This document shows, piece after piece, positions 53,256-63,470 of a DNA stretch of 64,000 nt. Where the stretch lies: positions 1 to 64,000 of the forward strand of contig NZ_RDQF01000003.1 in NCBI RefSeq assembly GCF_004114425.1. The letters run 5' to 3'. Every line of letters begins with the position of its first letter. Position 1 is the first letter of the stretch. The notes below the pieces were generated by a model that made no database searches, was not told the DNA's origin, and was given only the letters and a program-made list of their open reading frames with translations. This DNA comes from Bradyrhizobium vignae. GTDB taxonomy: Bacteria > Pseudomonadota > Alphaproteobacteria > Rhizobiales > Xanthobacteraceae. The translations under genes were made by a program, and so were the position numbers.

Positions 53256-54385
53256 TGCTGGCGCGGCGCTCCGAACCGATCGACTCCTGGCTGCTGGTGG
53301 CGGCGACGGCGGTCTTCGTGCTGACGGCGGAGCGCTACTTTCAGGATTCTGGCCTGATCCGGTTGGGGCCTCCGCAGGACCACCGCAAAGCCGAAGCGAA
53401 CTCACCGGAAACGAGCCCGGCGAGCGCCGCCGTGCAGCCCGGCCGTGGCCGCCGGGCGAAAAGTCCATTCGACATCCCTTGGTCGGGCTGGAAGGACATT
53501 TTCTGGCGGACCTATCAGCGTATCGACGAGGATCGCCTGCTCGCGACGGCGGGCGGCGTCGTCTTCTTCGGGCTGCTCGCGATCTTCCCCGCAGTCACGG
53601 CGGTCGTCTCTTCCTATGGCCTGTTCGCCGATCCCGCCACGATCAGCGCCAACCTCCAGAAGCTGGCGATGATGCTGCCCCAGGGCACGTTCGAGATCGT
53701 CGAGGAGCAGGTCGGGCGCGTGGTCTCGAAGGGCAACACGGCGCTGGGGGCCACATTCCTGTTCGGCTTTGTGCTTGCGATCTGGAGCGCCAATGCCGGG
53801 GTCAAGGCGATCTTCGACGCCCTCAATGTCGCCTATGAGGAACGCGAGAAGCGCAGCTTCATCCGCCTGAACATGGTCTCGCTGGCCTTCACCGTCGGCG
53901 GCATCGTGGCACTGCTGCTGATGGTGGGGGCCGTCGTCGCCTTCCCGCTAGCGCTCAATCATCTCGGCATGGCGCCCGAAAGCAAATTGATCGTGGCGTT
54001 GGCCCGATGGCCGCTGCTGTTCCTGATCCTGCTCGTGGCGCTCGCCATCCTCTACCGCTTCGCCCCGAGCCGCGACGCCCCGCGATGGCAATGGCTCAGC
54101 CTTGGGGCGGTGACGGCGGCCATCCTCTGGATCGCCGGCTCGGCCCTGCTCTCCTGGTACCTCTCGGAATTCGCCAATTACAATGCGACCTACGGCTCTC
54201 TGGGCGCTGCGATCGGCCTGATGATGTGGATGTGGATGTCGGCGATCGTCATCATGTTCGGCGCCGAGTTGAACTCGGAGATCGAACGGCAGACGCTGCG
54301 CGACACCACCACCGGACGGCCGAAGCCGCTCGGCAGCCGCGAAGCCGTCTCGGCCGACACGGTCGGCGCCCCCGCGCCATTTTGA
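53252..54385 (+). CDS. YihY/BrkB family membrane protein
   Basis: 377 residues. A variable N-terminal part with one helix is followed by the six-helix YihY core: DRLLATAGGVVFFGLLAIFP, LGATFLFGFVLAIWSANAGV, VGGIVALLLMVGAVVAF, LLFLILLVALAILYRFAPSR and MMWMWMSAIVIMFGAELNSE. Once called ribonuclease BN by error; the true function is unclear. It is translationally coupled to the holin-like gene. Confidence 0.9.
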   Translation: MMLARRSEPIDSWLLVAATAVFVLTAERYFQDSGLIRLGPPQDHRKAEANSPETSPASAAVQPGRGRRAKSPFDIPWSGWKDIFWRTYQRIDEDRLLATAGGVVFFGLLAIFPAVTAVVSSYGLFADPATISANLQKLAMMLPQGTFEIVEEQVGRVVSKGNTALGATFLFGFVLAIWSANAGVKAIFDALNVAYEEREKRSFIRLNMVSLAFTVGGIVALLLMVGAVVAFPLALNHLGMAPESKLIVALARWPLLFLILLVALAILYRFAPSRDAPRWQWLSLGAVTAAILWIAGSALLSWYLSEFANYNATYGSLGAAIGLMMWMWMSAIVIMFGAELNSEIERQTLRDTTTGRPKPLGSREAVSADTVGAPAPF

Positions 54386-54633
54386 GCGGGGGCGATCAGC
54401 CCGGAGCTTGGCCCGACCGCGTCTCGGGCGCGATGAGCGTGATCGCGGGTCCAGATATACCGATAGAAGCCTTTCGGCGGCGGACCGACCGGACTGTGAG
54501 ACGGTCGCTATCCCCTCGAATCAACAATGATGTTAGCTTCATGCGTGCTTCGGGGAGCATGAGGCGTGACGGGTTCGGACGCGGCCCGTGTTTTCCCGGG
54601 TGAAGCAGTCAGCTCTTGAGGCGAACGCGCGGC

Positions 54634-56103
54634 ATGATTCGCATTTCGACGATCTTCATCGCCATCTGCATGGTCCTGGTCGCGGCCTCGCTCGGGCTCG
54701 TGCTCTATTCGGTCGCCGGCATCAGCGGAACGGAATCGGCGATCGTGGCGCTGACCGCGCTGACCTTCCTGATCCTCTACAACGCGGTGTCGATGCGGCT
54801 GCGCGACCGCAGCGACGTCGGCGGCCAGATTGCCGACCTCTCGCGGGGCACTGCCGACCTCGCCCGGCAGGTGGCCGAGTTCGGCCGCCGGCTTGCAGCG
54901 CTCGAGGGCCGCATCGCCTCGTCCAATTCGACCAATTCCGACCGCGTCCAGTCGGTCATCGGCGAGATCAACGAACTGGGCGGATTGGTCAGGCAGCTCG
55001 CCACCACCGTGGCTGCCCATGAGGATCTGCTGGCCGGCAACGCGCCGGCTCCCGCCCCGGTCACGAGGCCCGAGCCGGAGATGCCGGTCGATTTGGCCGC
55101 TCCCCACGAGGAGGAGAAGCCGGTCGCCCCTCCTCCGCTTTCCGTGCCGCCGCGGCCGGCGCCGGCGATTCAGGCCCAAACCGCCAACCCGGTTCAGAGC
55201 GGCAATGGACGCAATCAGACCCAGTTGTTGGCGACGCTGCGCAATGCGATCGACGAGAACCGCATCGACATCTTCCTGCAGCCGATGGTAACGCTGCCGC
55301 AGCGCAAGGTGCGGTTCTACGAGGCGGTGACGCGCCTGCGCGACGAGCGCGACCAGCTGATCGCCGCCGAGGAGTTCATCAGCATCGCCGAAGCCTCCGG
55401 GCTGATCGGGCGCATCGACAACATGGTGATGCTGCGCTGCGTGCAGGTGCTGCGGCGCCTGATGGTGCGCAACAAGGACGTCGGCGTGTTCTGTAACGTG
55501 GCGGCCTCCACGCTCGGCAATTCCACCACCTTCACGCAATGCCTCGACTTCCTCGAAGCCAACCGCGCGCTCGCGCCCTCACTGGTGCTGGAGTTCAAGC
55601 AGTCGACGTTCCGCCATCTCGGCCCGGCCGAGACCGAGAACCTCGCCGCGCTCGCTCAGCGCGGCTTCCGCTTCTCGATCGACCATGTCACGGATCTCAG
55701 GATCGAGCCGCGCGAGCTGGCCGATCGCGGGGTACGCTTCATCAAGGTGCCGGCCGCGCTGCTGCTCGATCCCAGGCAGGCCTCGACCTCCGACATCCAT
55801 CCGTCCGACCTCTCGGACCTGCTCGGCCGCTTCGGCATCGACCTGATCGCCGAGCGGATCGAGGGCGAGCGCGCCGTGGTCGATCTGCTCGACTACGACG
55901 TGCGGTTCGGCCAGGGCTTCCTGTTCGCGCCGCCCCGGCCATTGCGGCCGGAGGGGGCATCTGCTACCGCCGGGGCGCCGCCGAACCAGGCGAAAGACAT
56001 TCAGGGACCTCATGGCTCCGGCACACAAAGCTCAGGCGCAACGTCTTCTGCGCCTCCACCACAACGCATCACCGGCAACGCGGCGCTCGCGCGCCGCATC
56101 TGA
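54634..56103 (+). CDS. Membrane-anchored EAL-domain protein, probably degenerate
   Basis: 489 residues. Two N-terminal membrane helices (ISTIFIAICMVLVAASLGLV; IVALTALTFLILY), a coiled coil (IADLSRGTADLARQVAEFGR), a Pro-rich linker and a C-terminal EAL domain (about 205-440). The EAL motif reads EAV (RFYEAVTRLRD). The Asn (CNVAAS), Glu (LEFKQ), Lys (FIKVP), Glu (IAERIE) and Gln (FGQGFLF) are present, but the DDFGTG loop is changed to SIDHVTD with the first Asp lost. It likely binds c-di-GMP or another partner rather than cutting it. Start MIRIST at 54634. Confidence 0.85.
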   Translation: MIRISTIFIAICMVLVAASLGLVLYSVAGISGTESAIVALTALTFLILYNAVSMRLRDRSDVGGQIADLSRGTADLARQVAEFGRRLAALEGRIASSNSTNSDRVQSVIGEINELGGLVRQLATTVAAHEDLLAGNAPAPAPVTRPEPEMPVDLAAPHEEEKPVAPPPLSVPPRPAPAIQAQTANPVQSGNGRNQTQLLATLRNAIDENRIDIFLQPMVTLPQRKVRFYEAVTRLRDERDQLIAAEEFISIAEASGLIGRIDNMVMLRCVQVLRRLMVRNKDVGVFCNVAASTLGNSTTFTQCLDFLEANRALAPSLVLEFKQSTFRHLGPAETENLAALAQRGFRFSIDHVTDLRIEPRELADRGVRFIKVPAALLLDPRQASTSDIHPSDLSDLLGRFGIDLIAERIEGERAVVDLLDYDVRFGQGFLFAPPRPLRPEGASATAGAPPNQAKDIQGPHGSGTQSSGATSSAPPPQRITGNAALARRI

Positions 56104-56118
56104 TCGGCCGCGCGCATC

Positions 56119-56973
56119 ATGACCACGCTGCATTTTGCCGAAGGCCTGCGCGAGCTCGTGGGCGGCGTTGACGTTGTGCTCAGCGACATCTGGGGCGTGG
56201 TCCATAACGGGCTGGAATCCTTCCCCGAAGCCTGCGAGGCGCTGCACACCTGTCGCAGCCGCGGCGGTACGGTGATCCTGATCACCAACGCGCCGCGCCC
56301 GGCCGATTCCGTGCAGCGGCAATTGCGCAAGCTCGGCGTCCCGGATGAGACCTATGACGCGATCGTATCTTCAGGCGACCTGACCCGGCTCTATGTGGCC
56401 GAGCATCCCGGCCGCAAGATGTTCTGGCTCGGTCCCGAGCGCGACAATTCGATCTATCGCGGCCTCGATGCGATGACCGCGCCGCTCGAGGAAGCCGATT
56501 ACATCGTCTGCACCGGTCTCTATGACGACGAGACCGAAACGGCGGAAGACTATCGCGGCATGATGCTGAAGGCGCGCGAGCGCAAGCTGACGCTGGTCTG
56601 CGCCAACCCCGACATCGTGGTGGAACGCGGCGACCGGCTGATCTATTGCGCCGGCGCCATCGCGGAGCTCTACCGCGAGCTCGGCGGCGAGGTGATCTTC
56701 TACGGCAAGCCGCACCGCCCGATCTACGAGCGCGCCATGGCGCTCGCCGGCGAGCGGCAGGGCCATCAGATCGATCGCAAAAAGGTGCTGGCGATCGGCG
56801 ATTCCGTCCGCACCGATCTCACCGGCGCGCGCGAATTCGGCATCGACTGCCTGTTCGTGACCCGCGGCATCCATGCCGAGGAGTTCGAGGGTCTCGACCA
56901 GCTCGACCCGAATTCGGTGATGGAATTGTTCGGCCACCCGCCGAAGGCGCTGATGCGCGAATTGAAGTGGTAG
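56119..56973 (+). CDS. HAD superfamily IIA hydrolase (TIGR01459 type)
   Basis: 284 residues. Motif I is LSDIWGVVHNG, giving the nucleophilic Asp; motif II Thr/Asn is ILITNAPRP; motif III Lys lies in IFYGKPHRPIYERA; motif IV is IGDSVRTDLTGA. The cap domain is of IIA type, as in NagD. The usual DxD is altered to D-x-W in this subfamily. A phosphatase of unknown substrate. It follows the EAL gene by 15 bases and is probably co-transcribed. Confidence 0.9.
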   Translation: MTTLHFAEGLRELVGGVDVVLSDIWGVVHNGLESFPEACEALHTCRSRGGTVILITNAPRPADSVQRQLRKLGVPDETYDAIVSSGDLTRLYVAEHPGRKMFWLGPERDNSIYRGLDAMTAPLEEADYIVCTGLYDDETETAEDYRGMMLKARERKLTLVCANPDIVVERGDRLIYCAGAIAELYRELGGEVIFYGKPHRPIYERAMALAGERQGHQIDRKKVLAIGDSVRTDLTGAREFGIDCLFVTRGIHAEEFEGLDQLDPNSVMELFGHPPKALMRELKW

Positions 56974-56982
56974 AAAATATCG

Positions 56983-57085
56983 TGCCCCGGACGCAGCTCG
57001 AAGCGCTGCAGAGCCGGGGCCAGAAGCCGCAACCGATGTCGTGAATGGACGGGGTCCCGGCGCAGCGCCGCGTCCGGGACACGAA
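56983..57085. repeat. Palindromic repeat, family D
   Basis: GTGCCCCGGACGCAGCTCG and GCGCTGCAGAGCCGGGGCC face GGGTCCCGGCGCAGCGCCGC and GTCCGGGACACGAA. Lies between the convergent HAD and CheY-like genes. Confidence 0.7.
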
Positions 57086-57091
57086 AGCGCC

Positions 57092-57487
57092 TTACGCGCT
57101 CGCCATGTCCGGGAAGACCGCCTCGATCTTCGTCTTCAGCGTCGCCGCGTTGAACGGCTTCACGATGTAGTTGTTCACGCCGGCCTTCTTCGCCGCGATC
57201 ACGTTCTCGGTCTTGGATTCGGCCGTGATCATGATGAACGGCGTAGTGGCGAGGTTCGGATCCGCGCGAACTTCGCGCAGGAGGTCGTAACCCGTCATCG
57301 GCTCCATGTTCCAATCGGAGATCACGAGCCCGTACTTCTTGCCGCGCATCTTGTTCAGCGCCGCCGAACCGTCGCTGGCATCATCGATATTCTCGAAGCC
57401 AAGCTGCTTCAGCAGATTCCGGATGATACGGATCATGGTGCTGTAGTCATCCACCACCAGAACCGGCATCGTCAAATCAACCGCCAT
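57092..57487 (-). CDS. CheY-like single-domain response regulator
   Basis: 131 residues, receiver domain only. VVDDYSTM carries the acidic pair, Asp58 in VISDWNMEPMTGYD is the phospho-acceptor, Thr in MITAES and Lys in YIVKPFNAAT complete the site. Close to chemotaxis CheY by sequence style (STMIRIIRNLLKQLGFENID), but no che or motor genes lie nearby. GGGGGAG precedes the ATG. It may serve flagellar control in trans. Confidence 0.9.
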   Translation of the reverse strand: MAVDLTMPVLVVDDYSTMIRIIRNLLKQLGFENIDDASDGSAALNKMRGKKYGLVISDWNMEPMTGYDLLREVRADPNLATTPFIMITAESKTENVIAAKKAGVNNYIVKPFNAATLKTKIEAVFPDMASA

Positions 57488-57716
57488 CTCGACTCCCCCA
57501 ACGCAAACCCAGGAATATTACGATCGGACTGCCAGGCCGGCGCCCGGCAGTTCCACGCCTCAAGCACTAGCATCGAGGCCTTAAACAGCCCGTTAACTGG
57601 GGGCCGCTCCGAAGGATTGAAATCGTGTTCAATGTCTGCCCGCCCCGCCGCTTGACTTCGCAGGGCCGGTCGCGCCACGGTCCGGGCCGGTCCTGCCCGG
57701 TTCGAGAATTCCCCTG

Positions 57717-58688
57717 ATGGCTCCGCCTTTTACCGTTATCCGCGACACAACGCCGGATTCCGCCATTCCGAGGGGCGCCGTGGTCGCCATGGGCAATTTC
57801 GATGGCGTTCATCTCGGCCATCGCGCCGTGATTGCGGCTGCCCTGGAGATGGGCCGAGCGCATGGCCGCCCTGCGCTGGCATTGACCTTCGAGCCGCATC
57901 CGCGGCGGTTTTTCAGCCCCAACACCCCGCAATTCCGCCTGACGGACGAGCGGGCCAAGCTGCGGCTTTTGGCCGGTACCGGGCTCGCCGGCGCCGTTGT
58001 CATGACCTTCGACAAGGCGCGTGCCGGAACCAGCGCGCAAGATTTCATTCGCCATGACCTGATCGGGCGTCTCGGGGTCAGCGGCATCGCGGTCGGCTAC
58101 GACTTCCATTTCGGCAAGGGACGGGTCGGCTCGCCGAGCCTTCTCGTCAACGAAGCGCCCCGGCTCGGCATCGAGGTCGACGTGCAACCGCATGTCGATA
58201 TCGACGAACGGCCGGTTTCCTCCAGTGCCATCCGGATCGCCCTCGCCGAGGGCCAGCTCGACCAAGCCACCACCATGCTGGGCGCGCCCTGGTTCATCAC
58301 CGGCGAAGTCATCCATGGCGAGAAGCGCGGCCGCGACCTCGGTTATCCCACCGCCAACATCCGCCTGGATGCCAATTGCGGCCTCAAGCACGGCATCTAC
58401 GCGGTGCGGGTCGGCCGGGGGACCGAGCGCCTGGATGGGGTGGCGAGCTTCGGCCGCCGCCCGACCTTCGACAACGGCGCCCCGCTGCTGGAAATCTTCC
58501 TGTTCGACTTCAAGGGCGACCTTTACGGGCAGGCGCTCGACTGCGCCTTCATCGGCTTCATCCGCGAGGAGCTGAAATTCGACAGCCTGGAGGCCCTGAT
58601 CCGCCAGATGGACGACGATTCCGGCCGCGCCCGCGCCATCCTGGCCGCTGCCCCGGACGCGTTTCCGAGGCTGGGCGTGATCGATTAA
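57717..58688 (+). CDS. ribF: Bifunctional riboflavin kinase / FAD synthetase
   Basis: 323 residues. The N-terminal adenylyltransferase has GNFDGVHLGHRAV, YDFHFGKGRVG and SSSAIRIALAEG; the C-terminal kinase has GEVIHGEKRGRDLGYPTANI and PLLEIFLFDFKGDLYG. It makes FMN, the ligand of the riboswitch at 34063-34213, and then FAD. The start is preceded by AATTCCCCTG rather than a ribosome site. Divergent from the CheY-like gene. Next comes ileS. Confidence 0.96.
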   Translation: MAPPFTVIRDTTPDSAIPRGAVVAMGNFDGVHLGHRAVIAAALEMGRAHGRPALALTFEPHPRRFFSPNTPQFRLTDERAKLRLLAGTGLAGAVVMTFDKARAGTSAQDFIRHDLIGRLGVSGIAVGYDFHFGKGRVGSPSLLVNEAPRLGIEVDVQPHVDIDERPVSSSAIRIALAEGQLDQATTMLGAPWFITGEVIHGEKRGRDLGYPTANIRLDANCGLKHGIYAVRVGRGTERLDGVASFGRRPTFDNGAPLLEIFLFDFKGDLYGQALDCAFIGFIREELKFDSLEALIRQMDDDSGRARAILAAAPDAFPRLGVID

Positions 58689-58895
58689 GGGCCGAAACCG
58701 GGCCAGCCGAACCTTTGCGCTTCCTCCGCCCCCCTGCTATGGAGAGCCCATGTTTGCGCGGCGCATCATAGGGATTAGCGGCCCGGCTTCCGCCTGAGCC
58801 TCAAGGCTCGGCGCAAGACCGGGATTTCGTCGTTTCACCCCGCGATTCCGCATCGCCCAGCCGTTCCCCGCGCCACCTCCGAGCCAGTCAGCCTC

Positions 58896-61800
58896 ATGTC
58901 CGAAAAGCCGCAAAAGTCGCAAAAGTCTGAAGCCAAAGACTATTCGAAAACCCTGTTCCTGCCGCAGACCGAATTCCCGATGCGCGCCGGCCTGCCGCAG
59001 CGCGAGCCGGAGATCCTCAAGCGCTGGTACGAGATCGGCCTTTACGAAAAGCTGCGCGAGAGTGCGAAGGGCCGCGCCAAGTTCGTGCTGCACGATGGGC
59101 CGCCCTACGCCAACGGCAACATCCATATCGGCACGGCGCTGAACAAGATCCTGAAGGATCTCGTCACCAAGAGCCAGCAGATGCTCGGCTTCGATTCCAA
59201 CTACGTGCCGGGCTGGGATTGCCACGGCCTGCCGATCGAGTGGAAGGTCGAGGAGGAGCACTATCGCAAGAAGGGCAAGCAGAAGCCCGACTTCCGCGAC
59301 AGTGCCGCCATGATCGATTTCCGGAGAGAGTGCCGCGCCTATGCCACGCACTGGCTCGGCGTGCAGCGCGAGGAATTCAAGCGCCTGGGGGTGATCGGCG
59401 ACTGGGACCATCCCTACGCCACCATGAGCTATCCCGCCGAAGCCCAGATCGCGCGCGAGCTGATGAAGTTCGCCGCCAACGGCACGCTTTATCGCGGCTC
59501 CAAGCCGGTGATGTGGAGCGTGGTCGAGAAGACCGCGCTGGCCGAAGCCGAAGTGGAGTACGAGGACTACACCTCCGACATGGTCTGGGTGAAATTCCCG
59601 GTGACCTCGCCAGCGCACGGTGCGCTTGCCTCCGCGAGCGTCGTCATCTGGACCACCACGCCTTGGACCCTCCCCGGCAACCGCGCCATCTCGTTCTCGC
59701 CGAAGATCGCTTATGGCCTCTACAAGGTCTCGGACGCGCCCGCGGACAATTGGGCCAAGACCGGCGACCTTCTGATCCTCGCTGACGCACTCGCTGAAGA
59801 GGTGTTCAAGCAAGCGCGTGTGACCGCCTATGAGAAGGTGCGCGACGTCCCCGGCGACACCATGGACGCGATCGAATGCGCTCATCCGCTCAAGGGCCTT
59901 GCCGGCGGCTACGAATTCACCGTGCCGCTGCTGCCCGGCGATCACGTCACCGACGATACTGGCACCGGCTTCGTGCACACGGCGCCGGGCCATGGCCGGG
60001 AGGATTTTGACGCCTGGATGGCGCAGGCGCGCGATCTCGATGCGCGCGGCATCAACACCGCGATCCCCTACACTGTCGATGAGAACGGCGCCTACACCGA
60101 TCATGCGCCCGGCTTTACCGGCAAGCGTGTCATCAACGACAGGGGCGAGAAGGGCGATGCCAACGAGGCCGTGATCAAGGCGCTCGTCGACAGAGGCATG
60201 CTGCTCGCGCGCGGCCGGCTCAAGCATCAATATCCGCACTCCTGGCGCTCCAAGAAGCCGGTGATCTTCCGCAACACGCCGCAATGGTTCATCGCGATGG
60301 ACAAACCTGTTGTGGACGCACCGGGCAAGCCCGGCGCTATGGACGTGGCGCAGGGCGGCAAGGCGAAGAGCGGCGACACGCTGCGCGCCCGCGCGCTGCA
60401 CGCGATCTCGGTAACGCAATGGGTGCCGCCATCGGGCGAGAACCGCATCAATGGCATGATCGAGGCGCGCCCGGACTGGGTGATCTCGCGCCAGCGCGCC
60501 TGGGGCGTGCCGATCGCCGTGTTCGTGCGCGAGAAGGGCGACGGCTCCGCCGAGATCCTCCAGGACGAGGCGGTGAACGCGCGCATCGGCGAAGCCTTCG
60601 AGAAGGAAGGCGCCGACGCCTGGTATGCGACGGGCGCGCGCGAGCGCTTCCTCGGGCCCCGCGCGAGCGAGGACTGGCAGAAGGTCGACGACATTCTCGA
60701 CGTCTGGTTCGATTCAGGCTCGACCCACGCCTTCGTGCTGGAAGACCCCGTGCATTTCCCGGGGCTGTCAGGCATCAAGCGCAAGGTCGACGGCGGCACC
60801 GACACGGTGATGTATCTGGAAGGCTCGGACCAGCACCGCGGCTGGTTCCACTCCTCGCTGCTGGAGAGCTGCGGCACGCGCGGCCGCGCGCCTTACGACA
60901 TCGTTCTGACTCACGGCTTCACGCAGGCCGAGGACGGCCGCAAGATGTCGAAGTCGCTCGGCAACACCATCGAGCCGCAGGCCGTCATCAAGGAATCCGG
61001 TGCCGACATCTTGAGACTCTGGGTCGCGTCCTGCGACTACACCGACGATCAGCGCATCGGGCCCGAGATCCTGAAGAACACCGTCGAGACCTATCGCAAG
61101 CTGCGCAACACCGTGCGCTGGATGCTGGGCACGCTGCATCACTACAAGCCTGCCGACGCGGTCGCGCCCGCCGACATGCCCGAGCTCGAGCGCTTCATGC
61201 TGCACGAGCTCGCGGTGCGCGCCGCCGCGATCGGCAAGGCCTATCGGGAGTTCGACTACAAGACCGTGGTCGCGATCCTGTCCGCCTTCCTCAACAGCGA
61301 GCTCTCCGCGTTCTACTTCGACATCCGCAAGGACACGCTTTATTGCGATCCGCCGTCGTCACTGACGCGCAAAGCGGCGCTGACGACCATCGACCTGCTG
61401 TGCGCCTCGATCCTGAAATGGCTGGCCCCGATCCTCAGCTTCACCGCGGAGGAAGCCTGGCGCATGTACCGGCCCGACGCGGAGCCGTCCGTGCATCTGA
61501 CGCTGTTCCCGACCGATCTCGAAGCCTTTCGCGACGACAAACTCGCCGCGAAATGGGAGATGATCCGCAACGTCCGTCGCGTCGTCACCGGCGCGCTCGA
61601 GTTGGAACGGGCCGCCAAGAACATCGGCTCCTCGCTGGAGGCTTCGCCGGTGATCTATGTCGCCGATCGCGCCATGCTGGCGACCTTGTTCGACGTCGAT
61701 CTCGCTGAAGTCTGCATCACCTCGAACTACGAGGTGCGAGAGGACGAGGCGCCGGCAGGTGTATTCCGTCTCGATGCTGTCCCCGGCGTCGCGGTCGTGG

Positions 61801-61940
61801 TGGAGAAGGCGGTCGGCACCAAATGCGCCCGCTCCTGGAAGATTTCGCCGACGGTCGGCGAGGACCCTGAATACCCCGACGTCACCCCGCGCGACGCGAA
61901 GGCGCTGCGCGAATGGAAGGCGCTGGGGGTGAGCGTCTGA
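58896..61940 (+). CDS. ileS: Isoleucyl-tRNA synthetase
   Basis: 1014 residues. Class I signature [19 protein letters not shown] (HIGH motif) near residue 65 and [12 protein letters not shown] (KMSKS) near 690. The editing domain is between, with [14 protein letters not shown]. The C-terminal zinc ribbon seen in E. coli is reduced; only CARSW remains of KCxRCW, as usual in this class. The N-terminus [19 protein letters not shown] is Lys-rich. The lspA gene begins ten bases past the stop, an order widely kept in bacteria. Confidence 0.97.
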   Translation: MSEKPQKSQKSEAKDYSKTLFLPQTEFPMRAGLPQREPEILKRWYEIGLYEKLRESAKGRAKFVLHDGPPYANGNIHIGTALNKILKDLVTKSQQMLGFDSNYVPGWDCHGLPIEWKVEEEHYRKKGKQKPDFRDSAAMIDFRRECRAYATHWLGVQREEFKRLGVIGDWDHPYATMSYPAEAQIARELMKFAANGTLYRGSKPVMWSVVEKTALAEAEVEYEDYTSDMVWVKFPVTSPAHGALASASVVIWTTTPWTLPGNRAISFSPKIAYGLYKVSDAPADNWAKTGDLLILADALAEEVFKQARVTAYEKVRDVPGDTMDAIECAHPLKGLAGGYEFTVPLLPGDHVTDDTGTGFVHTAPGHGREDFDAWMAQARDLDARGINTAIPYTVDENGAYTDHAPGFTGKRVINDRGEKGDANEAVIKALVDRGMLLARGRLKHQYPHSWRSKKPVIFRNTPQWFIAMDKPVVDAPGKPGAMDVAQGGKAKSGDTLRARALHAISVTQWVPPSGENRINGMIEARPDWVISRQRAWGVPIAVFVREKGDGSAEILQDEAVNARIGEAFEKEGADAWYATGARERFLGPRASEDWQKVDDILDVWFDSGSTHAFVLEDPVHFPGLSGIKRKVDGGTDTVMYLEGSDQHRGWFHSSLLESCGTRGRAPYDIVLTHGFTQAEDGRKMSKSLGNTIEPQAVIKESGADILRLWVASCDYTDDQRIGPEILKNTVETYRKLRNTVRWMLGTLHHYKPADAVAPADMPELERFMLHELAVRAAAIGKAYREFDYKTVVAILSAFLNSELSAFYFDIRKDTLYCDPPSSLTRKAALTTIDLLCASILKWLAPILSFTAEEAWRMYRPDAEPSVHLTLFPTDLEAFRDDKLAAKWEMIRNVRRVVTGALELERAAKNIGSSLEASPVIYVADRAMLATLFDVDLAEVCITSNYEVREDEAPAGVFRLDAVPGVAVVVEKAVGTKCARSWKISPTVGEDPEYPDVTPRDAKALREWKALGVSV

Positions 61941-61950
61941 TCGATCGGCC

Positions 61951-62445
61951 ATGACCCCGCTCCGCGCCGGCATCCTCTCGGCCGTGGTCACGCTCGTGGC
62001 CGACCAGGCCTCGAAACTCTGGCTCCTGAACGTGTTCGACCTCGCCCGTCGCGGCGCAGTGCGGGTGACGCCGTTCTTCGACCTGGTGCTGGCCAAGAAC
62101 GTCGGGATCAGCTTCGGTTGGCTCCAGAACGACGATCAGGCGGCGCAGCTCGCGCTGATGGCTGTGAAGGTCATCGCTGTGGTCGCCCTGACGATCTGGA
62201 TGGTCCGATCGCACACCCGGCTTGCGACCGTCGCCCTGGGGTTGATCATCGGCGGTGCCGTCGGCAATGGCATAGACCGCTTCGTCCACGGGGCAGTGAT
62301 CGATTTCGCTCTGTTCCACATCGAGATCGCCGGAAATACCTATAATTGGTATGTGTTTAACCTCGCGGATGTGGCCATCGTTGCTGGGGTGGCGGCGCTA
62401 TTGTATGATTCCATCCTGGGGGTACCCGCCGCAAAAGCGCCCTGA
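61951..62445 (+). CDS. lspA: Lipoprotein signal peptidase (signal peptidase II)
   Basis: 164 residues, four membrane helices. The catalytic aspartates are in GGAVGNGIDRFVHGAVIDFA (N-x-x-D-R and V-x-D-F). It cuts the signal peptide off diacylglyceryl-prolipoproteins made by Lgt. LAKNVGISFGWL is the other conserved block. Coupled closely to ileS. Confidence 0.96.
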   Translation: MTPLRAGILSAVVTLVADQASKLWLLNVFDLARRGAVRVTPFFDLVLAKNVGISFGWLQNDDQAAQLALMAVKVIAVVALTIWMVRSHTRLATVALGLIIGGAVGNGIDRFVHGAVIDFALFHIEIAGNTYNWYVFNLADVAIVAGVAALLYDSILGVPAAKAP

Positions 62446-62541
62446 TCCCGGCCGATACGGACCGGCCGGTGGAACCCCGCTTTTGCGAGGTTGGAGCCGC
62501 GCGCGAGCGGCAATCTGCCACAATATGGAACAGGTAAAGTG

Positions 62542-63264
62542 ATGCGCAGCGCGATGACCAGCGGTTCGATGGTGCGAGACCCCCGGTGGGGGCTTTGGCG
62601 GGCATTGAAATTGTCTGCTGTCGCACTCGGCATCGGTCTCGTCATGTCGACCGGCGCGGCCCGCGCCGGTGACGACGACGAGGAAGACGATATGACCTTC
62701 GAAGAGAGGCTTATCGACAATCTGATGTCCGGCCTCGGCGCCAAGAGCATGGAGAAGAAGGGCATCGAATACCGCGAGCGCTCGCCGCTGGTCGTGCCGC
62801 CCAACCTCGATCTGCCGCCGCCTGCGACTGAAGCCAAGGCTGCGCCGAACTGGCCGAAGGATCCCGACGAGAAGCGCCGCAAGGAGGCCATCGCCGCGCG
62901 CAAGAAGGCCACCAAAGCAACGGAGAACTGGCAAGCCGCCCAGCCCCTCACGCCCGCCGAGATGAAGGCCGGCCAGGTCGCGGCAGCGCCCCGGACAAGC
63001 AATGACCCGATCCAGCCGGGTACCAATGGCAATCCGTCACTCAGCCCCGCCGAACTCGGCTACTCTGGCGGCCTGTGGAACATGATGAAGGGTGGCAACG
63101 CCACCGAAGAGAAGAAATTCGTCAGCGAGCCGCCGCGCCAGTCGCTGGTCGAGCCGCCGCCGGGCTACCAGACGCCCTCGCCGAACTATGCCTATGGCGC
63201 CGGGCCGGACAAGTCGCGGCGGATGTACTACGACATCATGTCCGGCAAGGAGAAGGAACAATAG
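62542..63264 (+). CDS. Exported low-complexity protein, unknown
   Basis: 240 residues. The signal peptide (LWRALKLSAVALGIGLVMST) ends near ARAGDDD. An acidic stretch DDDEEDDMTFEERLIDNLMS is followed by KKGIEYRERSPLVVPPNLDL, a charged linker rich in Lys and Ala and a C-terminus with GYSGGLWNMMKGG and YGAGPDKSRRMYYDIMSGK. It is regularly found between lspA and the M16 peptidase in Rhizobiales as I recall, with no known role. A periplasmic envelope protein is likely. Confidence 0.72.
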   Translation: MRSAMTSGSMVRDPRWGLWRALKLSAVALGIGLVMSTGAARAGDDDEEDDMTFEERLIDNLMSGLGAKSMEKKGIEYRERSPLVVPPNLDLPPPATEAKAAPNWPKDPDEKRRKEAIAARKKATKATENWQAAQPLTPAEMKAGQVAAAPRTSNDPIQPGTNGNPSLSPAELGYSGGLWNMMKGGNATEEKKFVSEPPRQSLVEPPPGYQTPSPNYAYGAGPDKSRRMYYDIMSGKEKEQ

Positions 63265-63470
63265 CGTTCCTGTCCCGTCGCTGCATTCTGAGCGACGCGA
63301 ATCGAGCGTCGGCGGCTCATGTCCGCCCGACGCCATCCAAGATTGCCTATCAGTAACTTGCCTACGCGTTGAGTTCTCTGCTTCGTGACGCGAAGCCTCA
63401 GCCGCACGGTGTACCATGCCGTGCCTTCCGAGCCGGAAGATCCGGGCTCGACCTTTCACCAGGGTTCATG

